NCBI GenBank assembly: GCA_947496175.1 | Contig: CANMBU010000001.1 | Location: 310,001-374,000, forward strand | Source of the DNA: an uncultured Roseovarius sp. | GTDB taxonomy: Bacteria > Pseudomonadota > Alphaproteobacteria > Rhodobacterales > Rhodobacteraceae | Direction of reading: 5' to 3' | Length of the DNA: 64,000 nt | Part shown: positions 34,791-43,558 of the stretch, piece by piece | Numbering within the stretch: the first letter of the stretch is position 1 | Layout of the letters: every line of letters begins with the position of its first letter | Program-made: the position numbers and the translations under genes | Notes under the pieces: generated by a model | Database searches by the model: none | What the model was told of the DNA's origin: nothing | The model's input: only the letters and a program-made list of their open reading frames with translations

Positions 34791-36749
34791 ATGTCTAAAC
34801 GGCTGATTTTATGCAATTGTTCTGGAACGCAAGACATTGACAGTGACGCCTTGTCAGAGGCCACAGGGCTGAGCTGTAGCCGCACCTTTTCTGGCCTTTG
34901 CACCACCCAGATGGAAGAGGCCGTCAAAGCCATTGCAACCGAAGATGCAATTCTGTGCTGCCAGCAGGAACAACGCCTTTTTGAAGAGCTTGCCGCCGAG
35001 GTTGAGGTTGATGCCCCCCCGCTCACCGACCTCCGGGACCGGGCGGGCTGGTCAGATGACCCGCGCAGCAAACTGCCCAAAATGGCCGCCCTTTTGGCTG
35101 AAGCCGCCCTTTCGGTTCCGGCAGAGAAATCTGTTGATGTTGTCTCAGAAGGCATGTGCCTGATAATCGGAGCGTCCGATGTCGCGCTGGAGGCCGCTCG
35201 GAAACTGCAAAACGCCTTGAGCGTCACGGTGCTGCTGACAGACGATGCTGACCCAAGCGATGACCGCGGCTTTGATGTCATCAAGGGAGAACTCAAAACA
35301 GTGCATGGTGCCTTGGGCGCTTTTGAGCTGCGTATCGATGCCCTGCAACAAGTTAATCCAGCCGGCCGCGGCGCGCTGACCTGGACCGGACCCAAGGATG
35401 GCGCGCGCAGCGAATGTGACATCCTCTTGGATTTTTCAGGCAACACGCCGCTATTCCCTGCGCCACAAAAGCGCGAAGGCTACGTGCGCGCCGATCCTGG
35501 CAGTCTGACGGCCGTCGCCGACGCCATTTTGGAAGCGTCACAGCTGGTTGGCACCTTCGAAAAGCCGCTTTACATCGCGCTTGAACCACTGATCTGCGCC
35601 CATTCCCGTGCCGAAAAGATTGGATGTAGCAACTGCCTGAATGTTTGCCCCACCGGGGCCATCACACCCGACGCAGACCATGTCGCCATCGACCCGATGA
35701 TCTGTGCCGGATGCGGAGCTTGCGCAGCACTCTGTCCGTCAGGTGCGATCACTTATGACGCGCCTAGCCCAGGCACCATGTTCCGCCGTATTCAAACACT
35801 GGCCAGTACGTTCCTGTCCAGCGGCGGAGAAGCACCCCGCCTTCTCGTGCATGATCAGGATCACGGCCGTCAGATGATTGCCATGGCAGCGCGTTACGGC
35901 AAGGGCCTGCCTGCTGATGTGATTCCGCTGGACGTCACCGCGCTCAGCGGATTTGGCCATGCCGAAATGCTGGCCGCTCTTGCCTCAGGCTTTGCCGAAG
36001 TCTCAATCCTTCTGTCGCCCACGACAGAACGTGACGCACTTGATCGCGAAGTGCCCCTGGCACGCGCCATCGGAGGCGAAGACCGTATCAACGTATTTGA
36101 CGTGGCCGATCCCGATATGATGTGCGATTTGCTCTACGATTTCTCTGCCAAACACCCATCCGTTGAAGAACCGATTCTTCCCATGGGCAGCCGCCGTCAG
36201 GTCGCGCGCCTTGCCGCCAAGGCGTTGCACGGCGATCAGGAGGTTCTACCGCTGCCAGAAGATGCGCCCTATGGTGCCGTTCTGGTGGACACCGACGCCT
36301 GCACGCTCTGCCTCAGTTGCGTCTCGCTGTGCCCCTCTGGGGCGCTGGTCGAAAACCCGGACAAACCCGAGCTGAGATTTCAGGAAGACGCCTGTCTGCA
36401 ATGCGGGCTGTGCTCCAACGTGTGCCCGGAGGCGGCCATCACCTACGAGCCGCGTCTCAATCTCACCGATGCCGCCCTCACGCAGGTTGTCCTCAACGAG
36501 GAAGAACCCTTTGAATGCATCGAATGCGGCGTGCCGTTTGGTGTGAAATCAACCATCGAGAAGATCACCGAAAAGCTTGCAGGCAAACACTCCATGTTCG
36601 GCTCAGAGTCCGCAGCGCGCATGATCCAGATGTGCGATGACTGCCGCGTGAAGGCGCAGTTCCATTCCAAGGATAACCCGTTTGCCGGTGGCGAACGCCC
36701 CGCTGTGCGCACCACGGATGACTATTTCTCAAAGCGCAGGGATCATTGA
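34791..36749 (+). CDS. Multi-cluster 4Fe-4S protein with HdrA/MvhD-like regions
   Basis: 652-residue soluble protein. Four 4Fe-4S sites: Cys269/279/282/286; 305/308/311/315; 504/507/510/514; 535/538/541/545. A terminal CxxC pair set (576/579 and 615/618) may bind zinc or iron. Residues 118-150 (CLIIGASDVALEAARKL) resemble a worn FAD-binding motif like HdrA, and 350-410 resembles the MvhD/FlpD electron-transfer fold without its cysteines. It is divergent from the FDH operon, so probably cytoplasmic electron transfer or cluster supply for FDH. The exact function is unknown. Its stop overlaps the convergent cytochrome gene by 7 bp. Confidence 0.82.
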   Translation: MSKRLILCNCSGTQDIDSDALSEATGLSCSRTFSGLCTTQMEEAVKAIATEDAILCCQQEQRLFEELAAEVEVDAPPLTDLRDRAGWSDDPRSKLPKMAALLAEAALSVPAEKSVDVVSEGMCLIIGASDVALEAARKLQNALSVTVLLTDDADPSDDRGFDVIKGELKTVHGALGAFELRIDALQQVNPAGRGALTWTGPKDGARSECDILLDFSGNTPLFPAPQKREGYVRADPGSLTAVADAILEASQLVGTFEKPLYIALEPLICAHSRAEKIGCSNCLNVCPTGAITPDADHVAIDPMICAGCGACAALCPSGAITYDAPSPGTMFRRIQTLASTFLSSGGEAPRLLVHDQDHGRQMIAMAARYGKGLPADVIPLDVTALSGFGHAEMLAALASGFAEVSILLSPTTERDALDREVPLARAIGGEDRINVFDVADPDMMCDLLYDFSAKHPSVEEPILPMGSRRQVARLAAKALHGDQEVLPLPEDAPYGAVLVDTDACTLCLSCVSLCPSGALVENPDKPELRFQEDACLQCGLCSNVCPEAAITYEPRLNLTDAALTQVVLNEEEPFECIECGVPFGVKSTIEKITEKLAGKHSMFGSESAARMIQMCDDCRVKAQFHSKDNPFAGGERPAVRTTDDYFSKRRDH

Positions 36750-37507
36750 TGCTCGACAGGTGCGCCAAGGTCGGCCGGCGGGATGACCTGCACATAGGCC
36801 AGGATCGCTTCGAGATCATCCAAGGTGATCTCGACCGGCACAATCGGCGAGGGCCGGTTGGTCGGGAAGGGCGGTGTCACCTCGTCAACCTGGGTGAAAG
36901 CCGGGTGCGGATTAAGAACGTAAAACGATTGAAACCGCGTATCCCAGTCCTTCATCGCCCGCAGCGCGAAAAAGCTTGGCGTAGATCCGATTGTGTTGAT
37001 CCGCGTGGCCTCGTTGACGGCATGACACCGTCCACAATGGGTGATCGAGAGATCTTCGCCTTTGACGGCGTCTCCGTCGAAGCTGATCGCGGCCACCTCG
37101 ACCTCGCCTTCGCTGGGCAAAGAAAACGGCGCGACCCCGTCCACCTGAAAGCTGGTGACGGTGCGCTGTCCCACCTGAGAGCGCAGCCAGTCGGCAAACC
37201 GTTGCGCACCCGCATGCTCCGAATTCGCCACGGCCAATCGCCATGTCGCTTTGGGCCCGGTAAACACCCGCGGACCGTCTGCATCCGGCGCAAGGATCAG
37301 ATCAGCCTTCTCGCCTACTCCGACCACGGCCAGCCGCACGCCCGTCTTGAGCGAGAAGCGCGGCAGCACATATTTGAGCAGACCGCTGTCAACGAGGGAT
37401 TGAGGCGCACTCAGCCTGACCTCTCCTTCGGCGCGCGCCGACATCGGAGCCAGACCAACGAGAAGGGCGACAACGCTCGCGCAAAAGGATAAACACACCT
37501 GTCGCAT
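36743..37507 (-). CDS. Exported cytochrome c fused to a shortened tungstate/molybdate-binding-like domain
   Basis: 254 residues with a signal peptide (to ARA, about residue 26). Residues 31-70 (SLVDSGLLKYVLPRFSLKTG) resemble the opening of TupA/ModA-type solute-binding proteins, and 85-130 (FADWLRSQVGQRTVTSFQVDG) resembles their end; roughly the middle lobe is missing. A cytochrome c motif follows, Cys158-G-R-Cys161-His162. It may be a periplasmic electron carrier with a reused fold. Alternatives are a monohaem cytochrome of unknown type with coincidental similarity. It is convergent with the Fe-S gene and divergent from the DUF6494-Mrp operon. Confidence 0.75.
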   Translation of the reverse strand: MRQVCLSFCASVVALLVGLAPMSARAEGEVRLSAPQSLVDSGLLKYVLPRFSLKTGVRLAVVGVGEKADLILAPDADGPRVFTGPKATWRLAVANSEHAGAQRFADWLRSQVGQRTVTSFQVDGVAPFSLPSEGEVEVAAISFDGDAVKGEDLSITHCGRCHAVNEATRINTIGSTPSFFALRAMKDWDTRFQSFYVLNPHPAFTQVDEVTPPFPTNRPSPIVPVEITLDDLEAILAYVQVIPPADLGAPVEHQ

Positions 37508-37566
37508 GGCCCGAGGTTAAGAAAACTCACGCCACTGCGTCAACGACCTTGAAGAGGAAGAGAACA

Positions 37567-37761
37567 ATGAACGAAGATTTCAATATGTCGATGCGCAAGT
37601 TTCTCAAGCAGGTCGGCGTGACCTCACAACAGGCGATTGAGAACGGGATCCGTGATGCAGGCGATACCTCGGGCAAGGAATACAAGGCCAAGGTTGTCCT
37701 GACCATCGAAGGTCTGGACGTGGAACATGTGGTAACAGGAACGATCAAGGGCGGCGAATAA
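37567..37761 (+). CDS. DUF6494 family protein
   Basis: 64-residue soluble protein starting MNEDFNMSMRKFLKQVGVTSQQ and ending with a short beta hairpin (LTIEGLDVEHVVTGTI), matching the DUF6494 pattern in alphaproteobacteria. No catalytic residues are evident. GAGGAAGAG lies just before ATG 37567; the TTG-initiated extension 18 bases upstream would consume that ribosome site. It is the first gene of a tight operon with Mrp (1-bp gap), so it is likely a partner in the same process, perhaps iron-sulfur assembly. That role is inferred. Confidence 0.82.
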   Translation: MNEDFNMSMRKFLKQVGVTSQQAIENGIRDAGDTSGKEYKAKVVLTIEGLDVEHVVTGTIKGGE

Positions 37762-37762
37762 A

Positions 37763-38830
37763 GTGGCATTGACACGAGAGAGCGTGCTGAACGCGCTCAA
37801 GACGATCAAAGACCCGGTGAGCGGCGATGACATCGTTGCAGCGGGTGTGACACGCGGTTTGAACGTCGAGGGCACGGCTGTGCGCTTCGTGATGGAAATC
37901 GACCCGGCCAAGGCGGACCTCTATCAACCCGCACAAGCCGATGCAGAGGCCGCCATCAAGGCGCTTGATCCCAACGCCGTTGTATCGGCTGTGTTGACTG
38001 CGCATTCCGCTAAATCTCCACCACCCGATCTCAAACCACAGCGCAAGGCAGAACCGCAAGGTCCGCAACAGGTGCCAGGGGTCAACCACATCGTCGCTAT
38101 TGCCTCGGGCAAAGGTGGCGTCGGCAAATCCACTGTTTCGGCCAACATCGCTTGCGCCCTAGCTGCCGAAGGACGCCGCGTGGGCCTTTTGGATGCCGAT
38201 GTCTATGGCCCCTCCCAACCACGGATGCTGGGCGTGTCTGGCCGCCCGGCAAGCCCCGATGGCAAAACCATTCTACCCATGCGCAATCACGGTGTGACGA
38301 TGATGTCTTTAGGCCTCATGACCAACGAAGATCAGGCTGTCGTCTGGCGTGGCCCCATGCTCATGGGCGCGCTGCAGCAAATGTTGATGCAGGTGCAATG
38401 GGGTGCGCTTGATTGCTTGCTCGTCGATCTGCCCCCCGGCACTGGTGATGTGCAAATGACGCTTGCGCAAAAGGCGCATGTAGATGGCGCCATCATCGTC
38501 TCAACACCTCAGGACGTTGCCCTTCTGGATGCGCGCAAAGGCATTGATATGTTTAATCAATTACACGTTCCCGTACTTGGAATGATCGAAAACATGTCAA
38601 CCCATATCTGCTCCAACTGCGGCCAAGAAGAACATGTCTTCGGCCATGGCGGCGTCAAGGCTGAAGCAGAAAAGATGGGCGTGCCCCTGCTGGCCGAAGT
38701 GCCGCTGCACATAGACATCCGTATGGCCGCCGATGGTGGCGCACCCATCGTCGTCTCCAAACCGCAGGCCGCACAGTCGCTAGCCTTCCGCGATGTCGCC
38801 CGCAAACTGATCGAAACTGGTGTCGCATGA
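37763..38830 (+). CDS. mrp: Mrp/NBP35 family iron-sulfur carrier ATPase
   Basis: 355-residue P-loop ATPase (ApbC/Mrp) that binds and delivers 4Fe-4S clusters. The N-terminal FSCA/DUF59 domain covers about residues 1-80. The deviant Walker A is SGKGGVGKS at 115-123, followed by DADVYGPSQ at 144-152. The conserved cluster-binding CxxC is Cys283/Cys286 (ICSNCGQ). Start GTG 37763, one base after DUF6494. Its stop overlaps the ligase-like gene (ATGA). The neighbouring FDH genes need many clusters, so it may be a dedicated or general carrier. Confidence 0.93.
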   Translation: MALTRESVLNALKTIKDPVSGDDIVAAGVTRGLNVEGTAVRFVMEIDPAKADLYQPAQADAEAAIKALDPNAVVSAVLTAHSAKSPPPDLKPQRKAEPQGPQQVPGVNHIVAIASGKGGVGKSTVSANIACALAAEGRRVGLLDADVYGPSQPRMLGVSGRPASPDGKTILPMRNHGVTMMSLGLMTNEDQAVVWRGPMLMGALQQMLMQVQWGALDCLLVDLPPGTGDVQMTLAQKAHVDGAIIVSTPQDVALLDARKGIDMFNQLHVPVLGMIENMSTHICSNCGQEEHVFGHGGVKAEAEKMGVPLLAEVPLHIDIRMAADGGAPIVVSKPQAAQSLAFRDVARKLIETGVA

Positions 38831-39537
38831 ACGAGGCACCCGCCTTTCCGCCCCTGATGCAGGGGCACGCCGTAGATGCCGGGATCGACCCTTTTGAAAA
38901 GGCCTGCGCCATGGCCGCGCTTGGCTGTGATGCCGGCACGGTTGTCTACAGCGTCGGGGTCAACCGCCTGGCCGGCGCTTTGGTCATGGCCCCCGAAGTG
39001 CCATTGGAAGAGGCAATGGCCATGCTGCCTACCTGCGGTGTCGGCTTCCAAAATGCGCTCGGCGCATTGGCCCCACCCGAAGTGGCGGTGCATCTGGAAT
39101 GGGCAGGCGGCTTGCGCGTCAACGGGGCGTCCTGCGGTCGTATGCGCGCCATGGCCGGCGCCGAAGACCCCAACGAGATGCCCGGCTGGCTCGTGGTGGG
39201 TTTCGAACTCCCATTGGTTCTTCTCAGCGCGGTCCCCGGTGACGACCCTGACCAGACCGCGCTCTTTGAGGAAGGGTGCGCAGATGTGGACCCCACCCAG
39301 CTTCTGGAAAGCTGGGCCAGACATACACTGGTCTGGATCAACCGCTGGGAAGACGAAGGATCCCGCCCCTTGCACGCCGAATGGCGTGGCCTTGCGCACG
39401 CCATGGGCGAAGAGGTCGAGATCAACGGCCAGACCGGCACGTTTCTCGGCGTGGATGAAAACTTCGGGATGCTCCTGCGCTCTGGCGAAACCACAGACCT
39501 TATCCCGCTCAGCTCAGTTCTGGAGTCCCAATCATGA
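38827..39537 (+). CDS. Biotin/lipoate protein ligase-like protein (DUF4444 type)
   Basis: 236-residue protein of the biotin/lipoate A/B protein ligase superfamily. The N-terminal part keeps the ligase-like fold (AGALVMAPEVPLEEAMAM, then HLEWAGGLRVNGASCGRM), and a C-terminal 60-residue SH3-like domain is present (GEEVEINGQTGTFLGVDENFGML). The usual GRGR-type lipoyl-ligase motif and substrate lysine are not obvious, so enzymatic activity is doubtful. It overlaps Mrp and DUF6505 by four bases each, a fixed association that hints at a joint role in cofactor or cluster handling. Confidence 0.82.
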   Translation: MNEAPAFPPLMQGHAVDAGIDPFEKACAMAALGCDAGTVVYSVGVNRLAGALVMAPEVPLEEAMAMLPTCGVGFQNALGALAPPEVAVHLEWAGGLRVNGASCGRMRAMAGAEDPNEMPGWLVVGFELPLVLLSAVPGDDPDQTALFEEGCADVDPTQLLESWARHTLVWINRWEDEGSRPLHAEWRGLAHAMGEEVEINGQTGTFLGVDENFGMLLRSGETTDLIPLSSVLESQS

Positions 39538-40013
39538 AACTCGCCCGCGCCATCCATTTCGATGAAAGCGACACACGCGTCTACCACTCTCCGGCGCGCA
39601 CCGGAGAATGGTGCATCTCCGGCGGGTTCGAGTTTTCCAACTGGGCCGAGGCGGACCTCACCGGCAAACAGCGTCAGGCTTTTTCGAATGGCTGGCTGGG
39701 CCTGGAGACCTTCGGGCGCGTCACTTTCGTCGCTGTCACCCAGGTCGAAGAGGCAGAACGCGCAACGCTAACAGATGCGCTCGCGCAGCATTTCGTCGAC
39801 ATCTACGGCGCGCCAGACCTTGACGCGGCCCGCCCTGTCGCCGCCAACGAAATCGCGCAAATGGTCGACCTCTGCGACGATCACGACGCCAACACCCTGC
39901 TGACTGTAGCCCGTGAACTCACCGACGCCGGTGTGCGCGAAACCTACCGCGTCATCGACGCTCAGGAAGCTGGTCTCGAACAATTTGCCATCCACGGCTC
40001 GCTTGACGAATAA
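39534..40013 (+). CDS. DUF6505 family protein
   Basis: 159-residue soluble protein. The opening MKLARAIHFDESDTRVY and the central GFEFSNWAEADLTGKQRQAF...FGRVTFVAVT match the DUF6505 family. The C-terminal half is helical. No metal or catalytic motif is visible. It is the last gene of the DUF6494-Mrp-ligase-like operon, overlapping the preceding stop by four bases. Its phylogenetic companionship with those genes is the only clue to function. Confidence 0.82.
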   Translation: MKLARAIHFDESDTRVYHSPARTGEWCISGGFEFSNWAEADLTGKQRQAFSNGWLGLETFGRVTFVAVTQVEEAERATLTDALAQHFVDIYGAPDLDAARPVAANEIAQMVDLCDDHDANTLLTVARELTDAGVRETYRVIDAQEAGLEQFAIHGSLDE

Positions 40014-40050
40014 GCGGCTTCTTTCTTGTCAGAAATACCCAAACGCGCGG

Positions 40051-41466
40051 TCAGCCCCGTAGAATAACGCCCGGATTCAAGATCCCGTGCGGGTCCAGCG
40101 CCGCTTTGATGGCGCGCATCGCCGAAAGCTTGGCCGGATCGCCATAGCGCTCCAAATCCTCGACCTTGAGCCGTCCTACTCCGTGCTCGGCTGATACTGA
40201 TCCGCCCATCTCGTGCACAAGATCATGCACCGTGCGCTTGATCACATCGCGCTGTGCCACATAGGCATTGCGCGTCTCGCCCTTGGGGGGGAAGACATTG
40301 TAGTGCAGATTGCCATCCCCCAGATGGCCAAAGCAATTCACCCTATAGGACCCCAGGCCTGCAATGGCCTCGTTGCCACGTGCTATGAAGTCTGAAACCA
40401 AGCTCAGCGGCACTGAAATGTCGTGACTGCTGATGGACCCAACCCGCCGGTTTGCCTCAGGAATGCTCTCACGCACCGCCCAAAATGCCTGTCGCTGCGT
40501 ATCTGACTGCGCAATCAGCCCGTCAGAGGCCAATCCCTTGTCCAACGCCTCTGCAAACAGCGCCTCCAGCGCACCCGCCGGGTCAAGCCCAAGCGCCAGC
40601 CCAATGTCGATCAGGACAAACCAGTCGGGCAAATCAGCAAACGGCAAACGCACATCCGGCATCGTCTCATTCAGAAACTCCAGCCCAGTGCGATGCATCA
40701 ATTCAAAGGCTGAAATGCCCTCACCCAAATGATCACGACCCAGTGCCAAAAGAGATAGCGCCGCCTCCGGTCCGGGCACCACCATCAGTGCCGTACCCTC
40801 CAACGCCGGCCTCGGGTACAGCTTCAACGCCGCCGCCGTGATCACCCCAAGACTGCCCTCAGAGCCAATCAAAAGATTACGCAAATCATAGCCGCTGTTG
40901 TCCTTACGAAGCCGCTTAAGCCCCTGAAAAATCTCACCATTGGGCAAAACCGCCTCGACGCCAAGACACAGATCACGCGCATTGCCATAGCGCAGAACAT
41001 TCACGCCACCGGCGTTTGTCGCAAGATTGCCACCGATTTGCGCACTGCCCTTGGCCGCAATGGTCAACGGGAAAAGCCGATCTACCTCAGACGCGGCATC
41101 ATGAATGTCCGACAGGATCGCGCCTGCCTCGACAACCATGACGTTTTCCTCCGGCCAAATGTCACGCACCGCACGCATCCGTTCCAGACTAAGCAGCACG
41201 GGGGCCGGACCATCCGCCGCAATCTGCCCGCCGACAAGCCCCGTGCCGCCACCGTAGGGCACCACCGGAACGCGCGCCTCATGCGCCATTCGCACGACCG
41301 TTGCAACCTCGCCCGTGGTTCCGGGTCGCAGCAAAAGCCCCGCCTGTCCCTGCCACCGGCCTCGCGGCTCTTCCAGATAGCCCGGTGTGACTTCACCAAA
41401 ACATGGGCCTGGCAACTGCGCACGCAGCTCAGATTCAAACTCAGGTGTCACAGGGTTCAGGGTCAT
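40051..41466 (-). CDS. FAD-binding oxidoreductase (GlcD/D-2-hydroxyacid dehydrogenase type)
   Basis: 471-residue flavoprotein of the VAO/PCMH family. The N-terminal FAD domain has the VVPYGGGTGLVGGQ phosphate loop and the LPLTIAAKGSAQIGGNLATNAGG segment. The C-terminal FAD-linked oxidase domain ends with CFGHLGDGNLHYNVFPP and SAEHGVG, whose histidines bind metal in D-2-hydroxyglutarate and D-lactate dehydrogenases. Likely reaction: oxidation of a D-2-hydroxyacid with electrons to a flavoprotein or quinone. The exact substrate (glycolate, D-lactate, D-2-hydroxyglutarate) is not readable. It is convergent with the DUF6505 operon. Confidence 0.9.
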   Translation of the reverse strand: MTLNPVTPEFESELRAQLPGPCFGEVTPGYLEEPRGRWQGQAGLLLRPGTTGEVATVVRMAHEARVPVVPYGGGTGLVGGQIAADGPAPVLLSLERMRAVRDIWPEENVMVVEAGAILSDIHDAASEVDRLFPLTIAAKGSAQIGGNLATNAGGVNVLRYGNARDLCLGVEAVLPNGEIFQGLKRLRKDNSGYDLRNLLIGSEGSLGVITAAALKLYPRPALEGTALMVVPGPEAALSLLALGRDHLGEGISAFELMHRTGLEFLNETMPDVRLPFADLPDWFVLIDIGLALGLDPAGALEALFAEALDKGLASDGLIAQSDTQRQAFWAVRESIPEANRRVGSISSHDISVPLSLVSDFIARGNEAIAGLGSYRVNCFGHLGDGNLHYNVFPPKGETRNAYVAQRDVIKRTVHDLVHEMGGSVSAEHGVGRLKVEDLERYGDPAKLSAMRAIKAALDPHGILNPGVILRG

Positions 41467-41497
41467 GCAACGGGCCTAAATCGCACGCCCTTCAAGG

Positions 41498-43459
41498 TCA
41501 ATCAAAGAGGTTGCGCAACCCGCGGCCCAGCTCTTTCTTGAGTGCATCTTCCGCAGCATCTTCAAGCGACTGGCCATCTTCCCGATCAAGCCCCAACTCC
41601 TTCTCAAGCGTGCGTTCCACCTCTTGCTTGGCTTTCTCTTCCAGCTCTTTCTTCTCTGCTGCAAGGTTCAGATCGATGGCCTTCTCCAGATCAGGCTGGA
41701 TACGGACATTTGACCAGGGCCCACGCAGTCGCACTGGAATGGCAAGCCCACGGCCATCTCCGCTGTCGAGTAAGATCGGAGTGAAAGTGTAGTCAATATC
41801 GCGCGCGCCCAATCCAACACGCCCTTCACCGCTCGCCGACGCCTGTGGCAGGCGCATGCTCAGATCATTGTTAAACATGTTCCCGTTTTCCATTCGGAAA
41901 GTTGCCGACATGGTATCAAACACAGTGGTTCCGCCGCCAGGCTGCCCACCGCGCATGATCCGGTCCAGATCAAAGCCCGAAATCACCCCGCGCGCCATGC
42001 TCACCGCACCATCACCGGAAAGCGAATTCATGATTGCATGCACAGATGCACCAGAGGCGAGAAACGACACATTACCATTGGCATTGCCTGACAGTCTTGA
42101 AACGTCCATCGCATCCGTGAGGAAACGCTCAAGATCGATACCATTGGCTGTCATCGTACCGCCCACCGACAGACCCGAACGATTGTTCATGACGAATTCG
42201 CCGGTGATTAGCCCAGCATAGGCCTGCACCTCGCGCAGTTGAAACACCAGCCGAGACCGATCGAGCGACGCCAGCGTCCGCGTCGTTCCGAGCTTGAAAT
42301 CACCTAGATCAATGCTGTCCGCCACAAGGGCAAATTCACCGTCCACAGCGCTCAGGCCAGAGGCGTTGATGGGTGATTTGGACCATCCGCTGGAGGCATC
42401 AGAGCTTGCTGTTGAGCCGCTTCCAGAACTTTCGTTGTTCGCGCTGCTCAACCCGGTCAAATCCAGCGCACCAGCGTTCAGTTGAACATTCAGCCTCGGT
42501 TTTGCGCCGGACATATCGACATCTGCCGCCCCGGTGAACGCGTTTCCGTCCAATTGCAGCCGCGTGTCTCGCAATGACAAGCGCCGCTCATTCGTGAACG
42601 TGACGGAGGTTTCAAGCTTGGCCGCACGCCCAAGCCCTCTTGGGATATCCATCGGGCCAAGACCCAAAGCCACCATCAATGCAGAGGTGTCTTTCGCATC
42701 AGCCGAAAAGGTTCCGGCAAACTCGGGCGTGGACCCTGCTTTTCCTGTGAAATTCGCCGTTCCCGCCGATGTGCTTACAGTCGCGACAACATCCGATACA
42801 CCGCCCGAGATAAAGTGCCCCACACGTTCCAGCTTACCCGTGACGCTGACGCGTTCGCCCGCTGGCTGAAGTCCAAGTTCAAATTCCGCTGCGCCCTCAT
42901 AGTCCGGCCAGCGCAGGTCAAAATCCACACCGGATTGCTGCGTCGTGGTGCCGTTCAATTCATCAACAAAGCTGAAAGACGCATTTTGAATCAAGGCCCT
43001 GTCCAGGGTGAGGGCAAGCCGCGATGACCGCGCAGGCGCACCATCATCCGATTGCCCCGAAGGCGCCACGCCCTCGACACCCAATTCCCAGTTCACCCGG
43101 CCGTTTTTGTCGCGTCGCAAGTTGATCTGAGGGCCAATCGCCTCGAGCCCGGTAATGCGAATATCTCCGCCAAAGAGCGCCTGCGGCTCTACACCGATCT
43201 TCAAGCTCTCGGCCTGAAACATGGGCGTATCCCCAGCCCAATCCGCGTTGGCTACGGTCACAGCACCTGTGCTAATCCCCAAAACTGGATAGAAACTGAC
43301 AGTCGTGTCACCGGTCATTGTGACCTGCCGCCCGGTCATGTTGCTGATCTGGTCAGCGGCGATCTTGGCAATCCGTTCACCCGGCAGCAAGAAAACCGAC
43401 ACCACCGCAAGCAATGCCACGACAATCAAAAGGCCCAAAAGGCGGACAATCCAACGCAT
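41498..43459 (-). CDS. AsmA family protein
   Basis: 653-residue envelope protein with one N-terminal membrane helix (MRWIVRLLGLLIVVALLAVV) and a large periplasmic part. It shows the AsmA N-terminal pattern (ADQISNMTGRQVTMTGDTTVSFYP) and the AsmA_2 C-terminal region, with a charged Glu/Lys-rich tail. AsmA-like proteins are thought to bridge the membranes and move or organise phospholipids. AGGAGAGC precedes ATG 43459; the 17-codon extension to 43510 has no ribosome site. It is divergent from rimO with a 99-bp gap. Confidence 0.9.
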   Translation of the reverse strand: MRWIVRLLGLLIVVALLAVVSVFLLPGERIAKIAADQISNMTGRQVTMTGDTTVSFYPVLGISTGAVTVANADWAGDTPMFQAESLKIGVEPQALFGGDIRITGLEAIGPQINLRRDKNGRVNWELGVEGVAPSGQSDDGAPARSSRLALTLDRALIQNASFSFVDELNGTTTQQSGVDFDLRWPDYEGAAEFELGLQPAGERVSVTGKLERVGHFISGGVSDVVATVSTSAGTANFTGKAGSTPEFAGTFSADAKDTSALMVALGLGPMDIPRGLGRAAKLETSVTFTNERRLSLRDTRLQLDGNAFTGAADVDMSGAKPRLNVQLNAGALDLTGLSSANNESSGSGSTASSDASSGWSKSPINASGLSAVDGEFALVADSIDLGDFKLGTTRTLASLDRSRLVFQLREVQAYAGLITGEFVMNNRSGLSVGGTMTANGIDLERFLTDAMDVSRLSGNANGNVSFLASGASVHAIMNSLSGDGAVSMARGVISGFDLDRIMRGGQPGGGTTVFDTMSATFRMENGNMFNNDLSMRLPQASASGEGRVGLGARDIDYTFTPILLDSGDGRGLAIPVRLRGPWSNVRIQPDLEKAIDLNLAAEKKELEEKAKQEVERTLEKELGLDREDGQSLEDAAEDALKKELGRGLRNLFD

Positions 43460-43558
43460 ACTGCTCTCCTTGATTGATCCTAACCTAAGAACCACACAAT
43501 CCCGCAACAACCGTTTTTCGGCTTTTGATCACATTGGCGTGCGGCTATATCGCGGATC

